A stretch of DNA of 64,000 nucleotides. It comes from Eremomyces bilateralis CBS 781.70. Lineage: Eukaryota; Ascomycota; Dothideomycetes; Eremomycetales; Eremomycetaceae. Shown piece after piece: positions 36,900 through 47,582 of this stretch. Location: NCBI RefSeq assembly GCF_010015585.1, contig NW_022985074.1, positions 496,026 to 560,025 of the forward strand, read 5' to 3'. Numbering within the stretch: the first letter of the stretch is position 1; the number at the start of each line of letters is the position of its first letter. The position numbers were made by a program, and so were the translations under genes. The notes under the pieces are model-generated. The model was given only the letters and a program-made list of their open reading frames with translations. It did no database searches and was not told the DNA's origin.

Positions 36900-38440
36900 C
36901 TTAGTCCGACCACCACCTATTCAATTTCATCAAGAAGTCGGAGTCGACATCGATGAAGCTCTGCCACAAATCAACCTTCTGTTCAATCTCCACGGCCTTG
37001 ACTGAATGGCGACCACCGCTCTCTCCATGAACTTCCTGCAACTCTTCTCATCCTCGGCCAGGACCAAATCAATATTCCGCGTCCTGCTCCAAGTAAGGAT
37101 CAAGATCGCAGCGCAATTTTTAGCCAGAGCATGATCTCTGCTTGTGCGACTTAATACACTTCACTGATAGCAAGAGCGTCCGTGGCACCACGAATGAGTC
37201 GTAGCATCCACTTCCACCGGTCTTGCGCCCCTTCCTCGAGGTCGGCTTGATGCCAACAATACTTGAATACTAAGGATGTGTTCTTAGGTGCTTAAATTAG
37301 TTGGTTGGGGAGGGAACAAACACTTCAGCCTTCGGATGTCCATCCAATCCATAAAGTCTTTCTGCATTTCAGCTTGTGTAGAAGGCAAATCCGGGGGGTC
37401 ATTAAATGCCCCAACCTTTTTCATCAGAGGGTGATGACTTTCGAAACGTGTTCCTTCTCTCGTGCATTGTCAAGGTCTAGGGGCTTGCCTTCCCATGGAG
37501 CCCCTTTTATCAAAGCCTTATGCAAATGGCCGATATCCATGGCCGATATCCATGGCCATCACCTTCGAGCGCATCATGGATCCCAAACATTTCTCGTCGT
37601 CTCATGCATCCTCTCGCATCCGCTCCCAATCGTTTCATTCTGTCTTCTTCATCGGTCTCCCACTCCGACTCTTCCACGTCATCTGCGAGCAAGATGTCCT
37701 CGTAATCCTCGTCCATGTCAGCCTCCATAAACTGTTCCATCGGCATTCTACCGGTCTCGAGCTTGGTAAGCGCGTTTTGGACCCGGATAAATATTTTCGA
37801 ATTTATCCCACCCTCTGCCTCGTCTGGAAAGAGGATTTGGTCTTCTTTCGCATCTGCCGCGTTATACAATCGACGTTTCTTGACCAGTTCTGCCGCTTCG
37901 GGGTGAGGGTCGAAAAGCTTGGGATTGGTGCGCATTTGCCATGTGATGACCGGCTGCCTCTCCAGATCTGGGAAGTCGTCGTCGGGACGTTTGTCCCTAA
38001 CCCGGTGGGTGTTCGGATCCATTACCAATGATCTGAAAGAGGGACAAGAGTTTGTTTCTGAACATCGTCCATATCTTTGCAGCGGTATGCTTTGACCATG
38101 ATGTTTTACCATATCAGCATTTGTTTAGTAGCAGTTTGGAAGAGTAGAGGAGGGTTGCCTCTAGCATCACCGATATCAGCTTCATGATGTTGTCGCCTGA
38201 TGCAAGGTCCCAGAGATAGACATCGTAATGGTCGTTGAACCCCAATTCCCCCGGTCTGTACTCGTCCATCTCCTCAAAGAAGTCAAACCCCACGCTCTTC
38301 TTTTTTTCCATGTAGCTTTGGCCATCTGACCTGGGTCGGAAGCGGTTCGCATGAGCCACAACTGATCATCCAGCGGAACGATTAGGATCTTTCCCGTCTT
38401 TGCGTCCTGCACCAATAGGCAAGCGGCAAATGTCTCCACC
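36900..38440 (-). pseudogene. Decayed unidentified minus-strand gene
   Basis: Protein-like stretches lie in order on the minus strand but in changing frames: VETFAACLLVQDAKTGKILIVPLDDQLW (38350-38430), KKKSVGFDFFEEMDEYRPGEL (38230-38310), a 200-codon open frame with ITWQMRTNPKLFDPHPEA and an acidic segment DMDEDYEDILLADDVEESEWETDEED (37510-38112), VFKYCWHQADLEEGAQDRWKWMLRLI (about 37180-37265) and a C-terminus KVDLWQSFIDVDSDFLMKLNRWWSD (about 36905-36985). Several frame changes separate them. I do not recognise the family; the look is of a cytosolic mould protein. A 13-bp unit, ATGGCCGATATCC, is tandemly doubled at 37526-37551. The open middle part might still be expressed, but I consider the gene broken. 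Confidence 0.4.
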
Positions 38441-38839
38441 GATAGATACTGGAGGATGTGCCGACTGGAAGGGTTGTCGCGGGGAATATGTCTGCGGATG
38501 ATATTTCGGATTTCAATCCCTTGATTCTCTATTGGTCCTCCCCTCTTCCCGCCACTCTCTATGTTTGGTCAGGGCACTGGCGGGATTCAGTTCAAATTAA
38601 ACAGCAAATCCCTGGACCGAGTTAGCGGATCGCCTTCCTAGAATTGTCAGAAGCGGTAATACATACAAAAGGAAGTAGAAATTCCGGTAGCCCGGATGTG
38701 AACCACTTTGTGACCCGCCTAGATGATAGGAAGTACTCCAGCATAGACAGCACTCCAGCATAGACACCATGATGACCTCGTGAAACTCGTCCCAACTGCG
38801 GTAGAGCTTGATCACTTCTCCCGATCCGCATTCCTGTTT
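38441..38839. other. Unassigned sequence between the decayed gene and the retroelement fossil
   Basis: Short minus frames only (38597-38881). The sequence may be flank of either relic. Confidence 0.3.
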
Positions 38840-40060
38840 CCTAGTCTTTGATAAACTCTCGGTAGAAGTTCGCGAAACCAAGGAATCCGCGTAGGCCTCG
38901 GAGAGTCTTTGGAGCTTCCCAATTCAAGATCGCCGTGACTTTCTCTGGATCCATAGAGATTCCCTTTCCGGCTTTAACAATGAAACCCATGTACTTGACT
39001 CGTTGGGTGTAGGACTCGCACTTCGTGATATACTGATGTCGACTTGTAGACCTACAGTCCTCAGGCGCTCTAAGACTACGCGGACTTGCTTCTTGTATTC
39101 TGCCAAGGAACCGTCCGTGCAGATCAGAATGTCGTCGATGTACACGGATACAAACCAGTCTAAAAACTCGCGTAACGTGTAATTGACGAAGCGTTGGAAA
39201 GTGCTCAGCGCTCCGGCTAGTCCAAAAGGCGTCACTAGGAACTTATAGAGTTTATAACGGGTTCAAAAGCTGTTTTCCACTCGTCTCCTTCGGCCACTCT
39301 GATCTTGTTAAAAGCTGCGATGATATCTAGTTTCGTAAACCATTTTGCTTCGCTTACTTAGCTCAGGGTTTCCTTAATCGGAGGCAACGGATAACGATCC
39401 TTCCTCGTCCTCTCGTTGAGACCTCGATAATCGAGGCAACTCGGAAGCCACCCCCTGGCTTCTTGACGAATAAGACAGGAGCCGCTACCAGAGAATGGCT
39501 GACTCGAATAAAACCTTTCTCGAGGAGCTCGGTCAAGGTTTTCCTTAGGACAAGTAACATTTCTCTCGACATAGAATAGAGCGGTCCCTATGGCGCTTCT
39601 ACCTCTTTCCTATCTTAGTCCTTGAGTAGTTCGATCCGGTGGTTAACCCTAGGTCGGTAAGGGGGAAGTTTGTCTGCTTTTATTCGATCAAACACGTCTT
39701 TAAGGTCTATAAGATCCGGGGGAAGGTAATCTTCAATCTTGACTTCTTTCTTCCCTCGTAGGGCTTTCTTAATATCAGCCATTAACACTGCGAATACTCG
39801 AGTCGGTTCTCTCCTATACTTCTTTACGGCGTGCGCGAAGGACACTGATAAAATTTGCCTAATCCCTTTCGCGAAATCTCTAAGTTCGGGGGTATCTAGC
39901 TGCTTAACTAAAACCCTAGTTCGTTCGATGTATAAGGTTCATATTTCTGCGTTAGTATAGGCCGTTTATTCTTTAGCTATAGGGTGCCTAAGATTATCTG
40001 GTATTCTCCTACGATCTTGGGGATAATATAGAGGAAGATCTTCCTAGATAGCGTTCGTAC
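38840..40060 (-). mobile_element. Ty3/Gypsy LTR-retrotransposon fossil (partial pol)
   Basis: Minus-strand fragments of a Gypsy-type polyprotein lie in the right order: a linker after the protease (DLIDLKDVFDRIKADKLPPYRP), reverse-transcriptase entry ([27 protein letters not shown]), the palm with YIDDIL, and the connection region with GFLGFANFYREFI. It is broken, with roughly half a dozen or more interruptions. I find no integrase part and cannot identify LTRs or a target-site duplication, so the ends are approximate. It is old and not autonomous. Confidence 0.75.
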
Positions 40061-40792
40061 TGATTAAGACCCTCTAACATCTAACGAATCTAGTATAGCA
40101 TACTCCGTGTCATGGGCCCAAACCACGAAGGATTTGGTAAGCTGGTAACGCTGTTGAATTGCTAAAGAGAAAAGGAAAAGATCTCTCTCACTGTGATCTG
40201 CTATTTATTACATCTGTGAGCAAACGGTCTGTCGCATTTCGCGGGGAGGATGATTAAGCACGATCGCTGCTTAAGCTCAGTTACTGTAGAGTCATAACGC
40301 AAATTGGTATTAACGATTCCCATTTCCTTTAGAAAGGAGATCTAGCTAGTAAGCCAGATGAAGGTAACAAATACATAGGAGAAGACTGAAGAGTCCTGAT
40401 TAGGCCTAGCCCAGGGGTAGGGGGGAGTGAAAGGAATGTTAAGTGGCAGTAGAAACCGACAGGGACATCTTGCGACACGGTCTACTTACATGTGTCTCTT
40501 ATGCCTTAGGCCGCAAGGCCACAACACACAGACTGACAGTTGAAGCGCTAAAGACACTCTCATGCAGGGTTGTAGCCAACCTTTGCCGATGGCCAATCGG
40601 AATAATGACTGAAAGGGCTCTACACAAGGATATCGAAGATCTCACCGCCCTACGGAGTACAAGAAGCCAACTCCTTCAAGGTGACCATGCCACTTGTACC
40701 ACCTTGATAACATTCAATCTCGTTTTCGAGCAAATTACAGGCATATTGTTGCACTCTCACTCCTTTTCCATTGAAGTCCTCTTTTCCAAACC
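40061..40792. other. Unassigned flank of the retroelement fossil and promoter of the second GNAT gene
   Basis: The left part is AT-richer and may be degraded retroelement. No clear LTR is seen. A 121-codon plus frame (40443-40808) overlaps the next gene start in another frame and has no support. Confidence 0.3.
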
Positions 40793-41572
40793 ATGGATAT
40801 CCAATTAATGCCTGCTTCCATCGCCTCTGTGCGCGAAATGTGCGATTGTGGACGCCGCGCTTTTGCGGATGACGGGCTGCAGAATGCCATTTTCCCTCCT
40901 CATCTTCAAGATCCGGCAGACAAGAATGATAAGAACGAGTACTTGGAGCAGCGGATGAGAAAGCGCCTACAATCACCAAACTGGCAGTACGTGCTTGCCA
41001 CAACTGTATCAAGTGAGGGCCATGCGCAGCTCGTTGGATTTGCTGGATGGGTTGTGCCCGTGCATGAGAACGAGTCGGAGCAAGAAAAAGCCAACAACCT
41101 CACCGGATTTGATGCCAAGCAGCGATCCCATGCAGGTGATGCTGAAGTCTATCCTAGAGGCATGGATATAGTCGCCTTCAAGCACGCGGCGGACGTGATA
41201 GAGAAGGCGAAGAAAGAGATCCTAGGAGAAGCTGAACAGCATAGAGTATGGTGTAAGTTACAATTACCCACGCTTACCGGAAAGCTTCTATTCGTGGGTG
41301 GTGGATTTGTATTAACTTGAAAAGCTCTCATGTCTTTAGCCGTGGACCCAGCGTTCAAGGGGAGAGGTATAGCGTCGAAGCTGGTGAAATGGGGAACGGA
41401 CAGAGCGGACGGTGATGGACTGCCAGCCTACCTGGAGTCCACGCCGGCGGCAGTTGGCGTATATGAGAGACTTGGTTTCAAAGTGCAGAGGAGATTGAGC
41501 GTAATCAGAAACGACCAAAGCCATTTCTTCAGTGTTATGATGAGGGTTCCAGGTAGTAGTGTTGAGACGTAA
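40793..41572 (+). CDS. GNAT-family N-acetyltransferase
   Basis: Exons 40793-41252 and 41325-41572 join as GTA TGG T | CT CTC ATG, reading VWSLMSLAVDPAFKGRGIASKLVKWG, and give 235 aa. Residues 1-30 form the first strand and helix (IQLMPASIASVREMCDCGRRAFADDGL). The acetyl-CoA-binding loop is GRGIASKL after the AVDP strand, and the C-terminus has YLESTPAAVGVYERLGFKVQRR, the usual end of fungal GNATs. The intron (GTAAGT...GAAAAG) is 72 bases. The substrate is unknown. It is not closely similar to the GNAT at 20-21.9 kb. Confidence 0.9.
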
Positions 41573-44009
41573 GAGTCTTTAACTACAAGGTTAAGCTTTT
41601 CATACCTAAGATTACTACCACTGGGTGCCGTACATTTGCAAGAACCCAGCATCTCCAGCTGTTCAGTCTATACTAAGCCATTTTACACGAAATCATAGAG
41701 ATCAGAGGCTTACCGAGTATCCTGGGCATCTCTTCCCGGTTCAACTTCGCCGACTTTCCAGTAGGCTATACCATGAATTTCGAGGTATATTCTTAAGATA
41801 GAATTAGACAATTTATCGTAATGTGGACAGAGTGAGCCTTGCTCGAAGTCTAGGTACCGATGGTATTTCTCGTCATGGAGTTTTTCTCGCAACCCAGACC
41901 CGCCAGAGATGCGCATTACTGCGGAAAAGGCATCAACTACTTCATGCCCTGTGGCCTAACTTATGATTCAGATTCCAGATTCAGACATTCGCGATCAAAT
42001 GTCTATGGTTGTCGACTATCACGTCTTCTGTGTCTGCGGTAGTAAAATGCTTCGAGGGAAAATGCCGTTCTCAAAGCACAGGACCCGCCTATCCACGTTA
42101 CAAGCACCCACAAACGTTTTGAAACACACCACCGTAGCCTGGTCGGCAATTTCAAGAACATGGACGGATAGGGCATCTTTATCGCCTCTTTATATCGCCG
42201 GCTGTGTCCGGACTAGGTTTCGCTGTTCCAGGGACTGATGCGAGTAACCAGTCCCTATTGCCATGTGGAATAGAATCACATCTGCTTCGACTGAATGTAT
42301 CGGTGCAGCTGGACATCGTCGCTATCTGCTCCAGATGCCCCAGGAAGAACGGACCGATGACGATATCCCGTCCCAACCATATTCAGATTGGCCGGATGTT
42401 GGGGACGCTGCGTTCCAAGATTTTATCCGGGGGAGATGATTCTAGATCCTATGAGTCATGAGGCGACAGCTTGTCAGGCGTTGGAACTTGGAAAGCCCGA
42501 ATTTGAAGACTCCACGCGTATCTACTAATATCTAGAATCTAGATAGGAGATGATTCGGCCCCGCAAAGGGATCCACAGCGTGGATCAAGGGGAATTCGCT
42601 AGAGGCGAGCCCAAAGGTCCGATGGTGACATCGTGAATTCTAGAATATTCTTGAATCACGACATTCGGCACGACATACTTACGAGGCAACAGGATTATTT
42701 TATCATGTGGAGCCTCAATCTATCGAAGGAATATGGAACAGGCGAACAGCCACCGGAAAAGTGGTTCATGCGGAGAGCAATATATTTAAGATTCGACCCC
42801 GTAGGAACATGGTTGTCTCCGGTTCGGAATCAGGCAAGCCGAGATCAAATCCACGCAAAAATTTCTTGTTGCAATCACGCCGGCTGTCACAGAAGATGTG
42901 AGCAATATTGGCATCTGGGGAAAGAGTCTCATGTTCATGCAGTGCTTCAGGGGTAGTCCGAGGCACAACATTAGTCTTGAGCTAATTTCGGGATTTATGG
43001 TGAGCTGACAGAGGCGGGAGTCTGACGGATACCGATGCAGTGGTGAGAAAGCGAATGCAGGAGGATATAGTCAGCGTGTCTATCGATAGATTCAATACAC
43101 ACCGTCGCCTCTGGTGAGATCAGTTCAGGAAACTTAAGCCAATAATACTGTGGTAGGCAACCCGAATTCCATTCCAGCGGGGTTGGACTGGACGAAAAAT
43201 GCGGTCTAGGCAGGTTCGGGGAGTTAATGAGGGGCCAAGACAACCACTTACCACTCATCAGTCATCCGAAACAAAGGACTTCGTCAGAAGCAGAGTCGAC
43301 ACTCGAAAGGCGAAACAAAGGCTATTAGGTGGAACAGGCGAAACATATCCTCTCCATCGTGGCTGATTGGCGGTATTTGTACATTCATCTCAGCAGCTAA
43401 ATTTCTAACACTGGATTGTGTGGGATGCACGACAGGATTGGCCCCAAAGGATGGAGAAGTAGAGAGGCTGAGCAGGAATGATTGCGTAACTCCAGCTACG
43501 CCAGACAGAAATACCGTGAACTGGTGAACAAAGGCGTCGGAGGGCAAGAAAGATTTCGGCTAAAATATTTCCAGTAGAAATTAAAAAGGGAATTCAATAT
43601 TCATTCATCCGGGAATAATCACAGGTTAATATTGATCTCAATATCAGAAGATGAAGCAACTCAATCTGAAGTTCCTTTGGCGACACCACGGATGCACGGA
43701 GCCACGGACTGACGGACACAGTGCAACGTGCACGTGCCCAGAATCATGCTCAGGTAAGGGGAAGGGGGAAGGGGGGATGGTACAATCAGGAAGGCGGGCC
43801 GTGGGCTGATGTGGGCACTTTTATTGGCTCAGCTCTGTTCCACACGGGTTCGGCGGGCTACTTCGACCAGAGCCGCTCAGCACATAAAGGACACAGTTGC
43901 GCCTTCCCCAACTTCCTTTCGCCTTCCGTCCCCAAGCGAATCGGCCGTCTGGCCACCTGTTCTCTTTCACTCCTGTCTTCAACTCCGTCACTTATTCATC
44001 CACCCACGG
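41573..44009. other. Gene-free stretch, 2.4 kb
   Basis: Short frames on both strands without domains. No exon chain found. The right end is the hacA promoter and leader. At 43728-43736 the overlapping palindromes GTGCAC and CACGTG occur, the latter a G-box-type site that bZIP or bHLH proteins could bind (inference). Confidence 0.4.
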
Positions 44010-44093
44010 ATGGTGTCCTCTCTTTCACAATGGACATCCTCTCGACATCTTCGTCACTACATCTTCTATCCAACACCATCTCTAGTCCTATGA
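44010..44093 (+). promoter_or_regulatory. Upstream ORF overlapping the hacA start codon
   Basis: An ATG at 44010 opens a 27-codon frame that ends TGA at 44091-44093, so it overlaps the hacA ATG at 44030 in another frame. Its stop overlaps a second in-frame hacA ATG as ATGA (44090-44093), a layout that permits termination-reinitiation. Translational control through an upstream ORF is known for hacA of aspergilli. Its use here is inference and depends on where transcription starts. Confidence 0.55.
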
Positions 44094-45445
44094 CCACCGT
44101 CAAAATGGAAGATCTCGAGCAGCTGAATATGTCTACCGCATCCTCCCCCTCACCATCGCCATCCTCATGCACGTCTGACGTCAAGCCTTCCGTAAAGAAG
44201 AGGAAGTCATGGGGTCAACAACTCCCCGAGCCTAAGACCAACCTCCCACCGCGGAAACGAGCGAAGACAGAGGATGAGAAGGAACAGCGACGCATCGAGC
44301 GAGTCAAGAGAAATCGGCTCGCTGCTCACAACTCCCGGGAACGCAAGCGACTCGAGGTCGAGAAATTAGACACCGAGAAACAGAGACTCGAGAACGCTGT
44401 GGCCACCCTGCGTGAGCAGATGCGACATAAAGATGCCCTTCTCCAAGCCTATCAATCAATGCATGGGCCACTCGTCGGCGATGACTTCAAGTTCGCTCCA
44501 TCCCTCACTGTCTCGGACATGGACGCGGCGTCGCCCAGTATCAACTCCCAGCACACGTCCATGTCCGTCCCATCATTATCCTCCGCCGCTCCATCGATCA
44601 TCGACTCCCCCTCCACCCGGACATTCTCGCAACCCGCCACCCCGGCGACTCCCGCGCTCCCCATCGAGGCTGACTTGACACAACATTCTGCAGCAATGTT
44701 GTGCCCCGACCTGCAGTGTCAGTCAGCCTCGACGGAGGGCGCCGAGGAGCCGTCGACTCGGCCAACACCTTCGGCACCCTCACTTTCGCCGACGCACTGC
44801 GTTCAAATCATTTTGACGGTGCTGACGACCCTTCAATCCCTCTCGACATGGACTTCGATCTCTTCACTCATCCCGACACTTCCCACGACCTCTCCCTCAA
44901 AGCGACCATGGGCTCCTTCTTCACGGACGCGAGCGCCTCCCTTTTCGACAACATCCATCCCGCTTCTTCAAATCCTCTCCTTCCTCAGCCCCACGACCCC
45001 GACCATGTCTCCGCCTCCCTTTCTCCTGACGGCACTCCTGCTGCTCCGCTCCTCTCGCTCCCTGATGACCCTACTCTCGATTCCTTCTTCGACTTCACCG
45101 CTGACTCTGGCGCGCCGAACCCTGCGGCTCTCGATGCTGCGGGCTCGCTCTGCGACGGGTCCAGCGCGAACGCTGTCGAGACAGGAATCTGAGAGGGGGC
45201 TCACCAGGGCCGACGGAGTGGTGTTGGCGGGGGTGGCGCGGTGGTGGGAGCGATCACGGCACGGGGAGTCGGCGCAGTCAATTTTAAATCATGAACGGAG
45301 AACGAATCTAGGATGGGACAATCGGCGTTTAGAGCAACATGTTAAGGAGCAGGTGAGGAGGTTCGATGGACGATCGAGGAGGAGACGACGGGAGCAATTG
45401 AAGTTAAAGGGCGTCCGGGGAGTTTGGGTATCAAAATCCGAGTGA
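44030..45445 (+). CDS. hacA: bZIP transcription factor HacA/Hac1, unfolded-protein-response activator
   Basis: Activates chaperone and secretion genes under ER stress. The unspliced frame is 44030-45445 (471 aa). Removing 44694-44716 joins 44030-44693 to 44717-45192 in another frame and gives 379 aa. Residues 55-80 hold VKKRKSWGQQLPEPKTNLPPRKRAKTEDEKEQRR, a hallmark of Hac1/HacA. The basic region is NRLAAHNSRERKR (NxxAAxxSR, about 95-107), followed by a leucine-zipper-like helix. Ser/Pro-rich sequence leads to DLTQHSA, where the Ire1-type site lies. The spliced C-terminus (VSVSLDGG..., DMDFDLFTH, SFFDFTADSG) is acidic and aromatic, like an activation domain; the unspliced tail is basic and low-complexity. 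The 44030 start is the first ATG in this frame; 44090 is an alternative. Confidence 0.93.
   Translation: MDILSTSSSLHLLSNTISSPMTTVKMEDLEQLNMSTASSPSPSPSSCTSDVKPSVKKRKSWGQQLPEPKTNLPPRKRAKTEDEKEQRRIERVKRNRLAAHNSRERKRLEVEKLDTEKQRLENAVATLREQMRHKDALLQAYQSMHGPLVGDDFKFAPSLTVSDMDAASPSINSQHTSMSVPSLSSAAPSIIDSPSTRTFSQPATPATPALPIEADLTQHSAAMLCPDLQCQSASTEGAEEPSTRPTPSAPSLSPTHCVQIILTVLTTLQSLSTWTSISSLIPTLPTTSPSKRPWAPSSRTRAPPFSTTSIPLLQILSFLSPTTPTMSPPPFLLTALLLLRSSRSLMTLLSIPSSTSPLTLARRTLRLSMLRARSATGPARTLSRQESERGLTRADGVVLAGVARWWERSRHGESAQSILNHERRTNLGWDNRRLEQHVKEQVRRFDGRSRRRRREQLKLKGVRGVWVSKSE
44681..44716 (+). promoter_or_regulatory. hacA: Ire1 cleavage sites and 23-base unconventional intron of hacA mRNA
   Basis: At 44681-44701, CAACATT - CTGCAGC - AATGTTG is a perfect 7-bp stem with a 7-base loop. 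Cutting after CTGCAG (44693) fits the known Ire1 rule, cleavage after G in a 7-base CNGCNGN loop. A second 7-base loop, CTGCAGT, at 44711-44717 sits on GAC/GTC, only 3 bp as read. The 23 bases 44694-44716 would be removed. That is 2 modulo 3, which switches translation into the frame ending at 45192. There are no GT-AG borders, so this is not a spliceosomal intron. Confidence 0.88.
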
Positions 45446-46854
45446 TATGTATGATAGATGACGATATCCATCGTAGTAGCAGCGATCAATCCTTATGCTA
45501 CTCTTCAACATCGTCCACATGCATTGAATATGGGATCGGGTTTGCTCCAAACTAATTGAAACTAGCGTATTCGTGTATCATTGAATACACATCCTGAACA
45601 AACGCATTGAAACAGGACTACCTTATCGCGGTTGTCAATACTAATTAATGTCGAGTTAAGTCATCTTGTGGTCTTCTCTCCCAGAGATTGTAGGAAATCG
45701 TGAACCATATTGGGGGTCCGTTATATTAACCTTAAATTTATGTTTTCCTCATGTTGGCGTTTGGCAGCTATTTCATTCTTATTAGTCTTAGTAGAAAAGG
45801 AGTTATTTGTCTCATCGCCTCATCGCCTCATACCGGTGGTTTTATATTAATATGAGCATAACGTAACAGTCTGGTAGACGGTGCCATGTTCGCCGGTACC
45901 TACGCTTTATTTCAGCCAGTTTTATTTCTCTTTTAGTATGGTTCACTACCAGTACCAGGGACTGTGTCAATCTCTATTTCCAGATCCAGCAGTGTGACGC
46001 GAAGCCCCTTTAGTTTTCTGGATTCATTCCAGTTCAAAGGTGGATACCTTTTCAGAAGTATGCAGCTCGCACTGAATTGACTGGTTGCTCCATGCTCGAC
46101 CATCTTCGTCCTGCAATCCGCTGTTCCCCTAAAATGCCTGTTTAAATTTCCGGCTGCTCGATTTTCTTTTTCTAAGCACTCGATCCCTCCTCTGCAGCAG
46201 AACAAGTATTATATACATCTTTCGAACACCGTTTGCCATCATCCACTATAGAATACGAAATATCCGGAATAATCTAGGAATCATCATGAACCACCAGTTG
46301 CACGCAGAAAAAAGCATTTCCAAGTATTATCGTGTGTCATCGTTATAACAATGAACCAATAATTCCATGAATATGCTTCTCGCAGAATTACGGAGGCAAG
46401 TCAGCCTGGCCTCGCAGCTAACAGCATTCAGAAGAAACGTGACAAGAGGACCGGGCTGTCGCTGTCTCAGACCGAGTTCCACCACATCCGAGTGAAAGAG
46501 ACTGCACAGTATCCTGATTAACAGCTACACAAAAGGCGTCAGTTGTCGCAGGCACATGACCCACAGAAGCAGACATCATCTGTTCTCGTTCGTAGCTAGC
46601 TAGTTACCATAGCTCGATCAATACATCAACATCCCCACATGGGTCTCGCAGAGAGGCCTGACGGGCGTATGAATCTCTCTCTCAATACATCGACACCCCC
46701 AGATATGACGACCGGGCTTTGCATTGATTTCACATCAGGCGGCACTACAAATCACCCAGACTACACACTAAATGAAGATATGCTTAGCAGTGCCGTCGCA
46801 AAGCAGGAGAACCCTGTTGAAAATCAGCATTTCTTGTCCAATCGAATAATCCGT
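45446..46854. other. Gene-free stretch, 1.4 kb
   Basis: hacA 3' flank, then sequence without supported frames. A 90-codon minus frame at 45933-46205 has no resemblance to a family. A CATCGCCTCATCGCCTCAT repeat occurs near 45812-45832. Confidence 0.35.
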
Positions 46855-47582
46855 TCAAGGGTAGGGCGAACCGAAGCTAGTTAGGAACAGTGGATCGTCC
46901 ATGCCATCGCGTGGATTGCTGATTTTGGAAAAGGCCGCATAAGCGTTGAAGGAAGGGTGTAGGGTGGCTGCGTAGGAGAGGTAGAAGGCCGCTGTTGCAT
47001 GTTAGCTCGATGATCTCAGGAAGCAAGATAAACAGCGCGACGATGGGGTTAACCAACCAAACCTACCGAACACCACGAACACAAAGGCGTTGCCGACGAT
47101 CCACGGTTGAACGAGTTAGTCTTCCTGCTTCAAGAAACGCGTGGGCTACGGTTCAGACGTGCCTCGCCAATGCTGCCATCACGAGAAGCATTCCGCCAAA
47201 GAAGAAGTAGTTCCAGATGAGGGCTTCACCATGGCCCCCAGTCCCTCCCCAACCCATGAGAACGCAACTGAAAGGCGTGGGAGCCACCAGGAACCCTATC
47301 ATGGCCCTATCAGCAATTATCGCGTCAGTGATCCACTGAGCCCTGGTGGTGGACTCGGACTTACAATGGCGTTGGGTTTCCGAATTTTATCCTCAGCTGG
47401 TCGTCCGCAGACATGTCTTTGTCAAGAGAGGTGCGGTCTGAGCTGGGCAGCGGTGGTGTCGGCGCCCTTTCTAGAGGGACAGGAGACCTTCCCCTGCCAC
47501 CAGTGCCATCGGCTCGCAGAAACGGTCGGTTGATGCTCTTCGCCGGTAGATCAGCTGCAAAGTCCCTGATGTAGTCTGCCAT
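46855..47582 (-). pseudogene. Decayed GPR1/FUN34/YaaH (acetate transporter) family gene
   Basis: The family carries acetate or ammonium across the plasma membrane. Exon 1 (47582-47363) gives a polar N-terminus ending LRIKFGNPTPL. The join at 47362-47304 (GTAAGT...GATAG) continues AMIGFLVAPTPFSCVLMGWGG, ALIWNYFFFGGMLLVM. The expected G-S-I-G-E then appears only one base out of frame (47180-47166). The next piece, WIVGNAFVFVVFG (47103-47068), has no AG acceptor before it. After an intron the end reads FYLSYAATLHPSFNAYAAFS and stops at 46855, without the last helices. NPTPL, FFFGG, GNxFxFVVF and YAATLxPSFNAY are family signatures. One frame slip, a missing acceptor and the lost C-terminus point to a pseudogene. 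A sequencing error could explain the slip but not all three. Confidence 0.65.

Noticed and set aside
40061-40450. Possible LTR beside the Gypsy fossil
   Set aside because: No second copy or terminal TG...CA pair with a target duplication could be found by eye.
43721-44029. N-terminal extension of HacA
   Set aside because: The frame is open upstream but has no ATG, and the sequence has no resemblance to Hac1 proteins; it is leader DNA.
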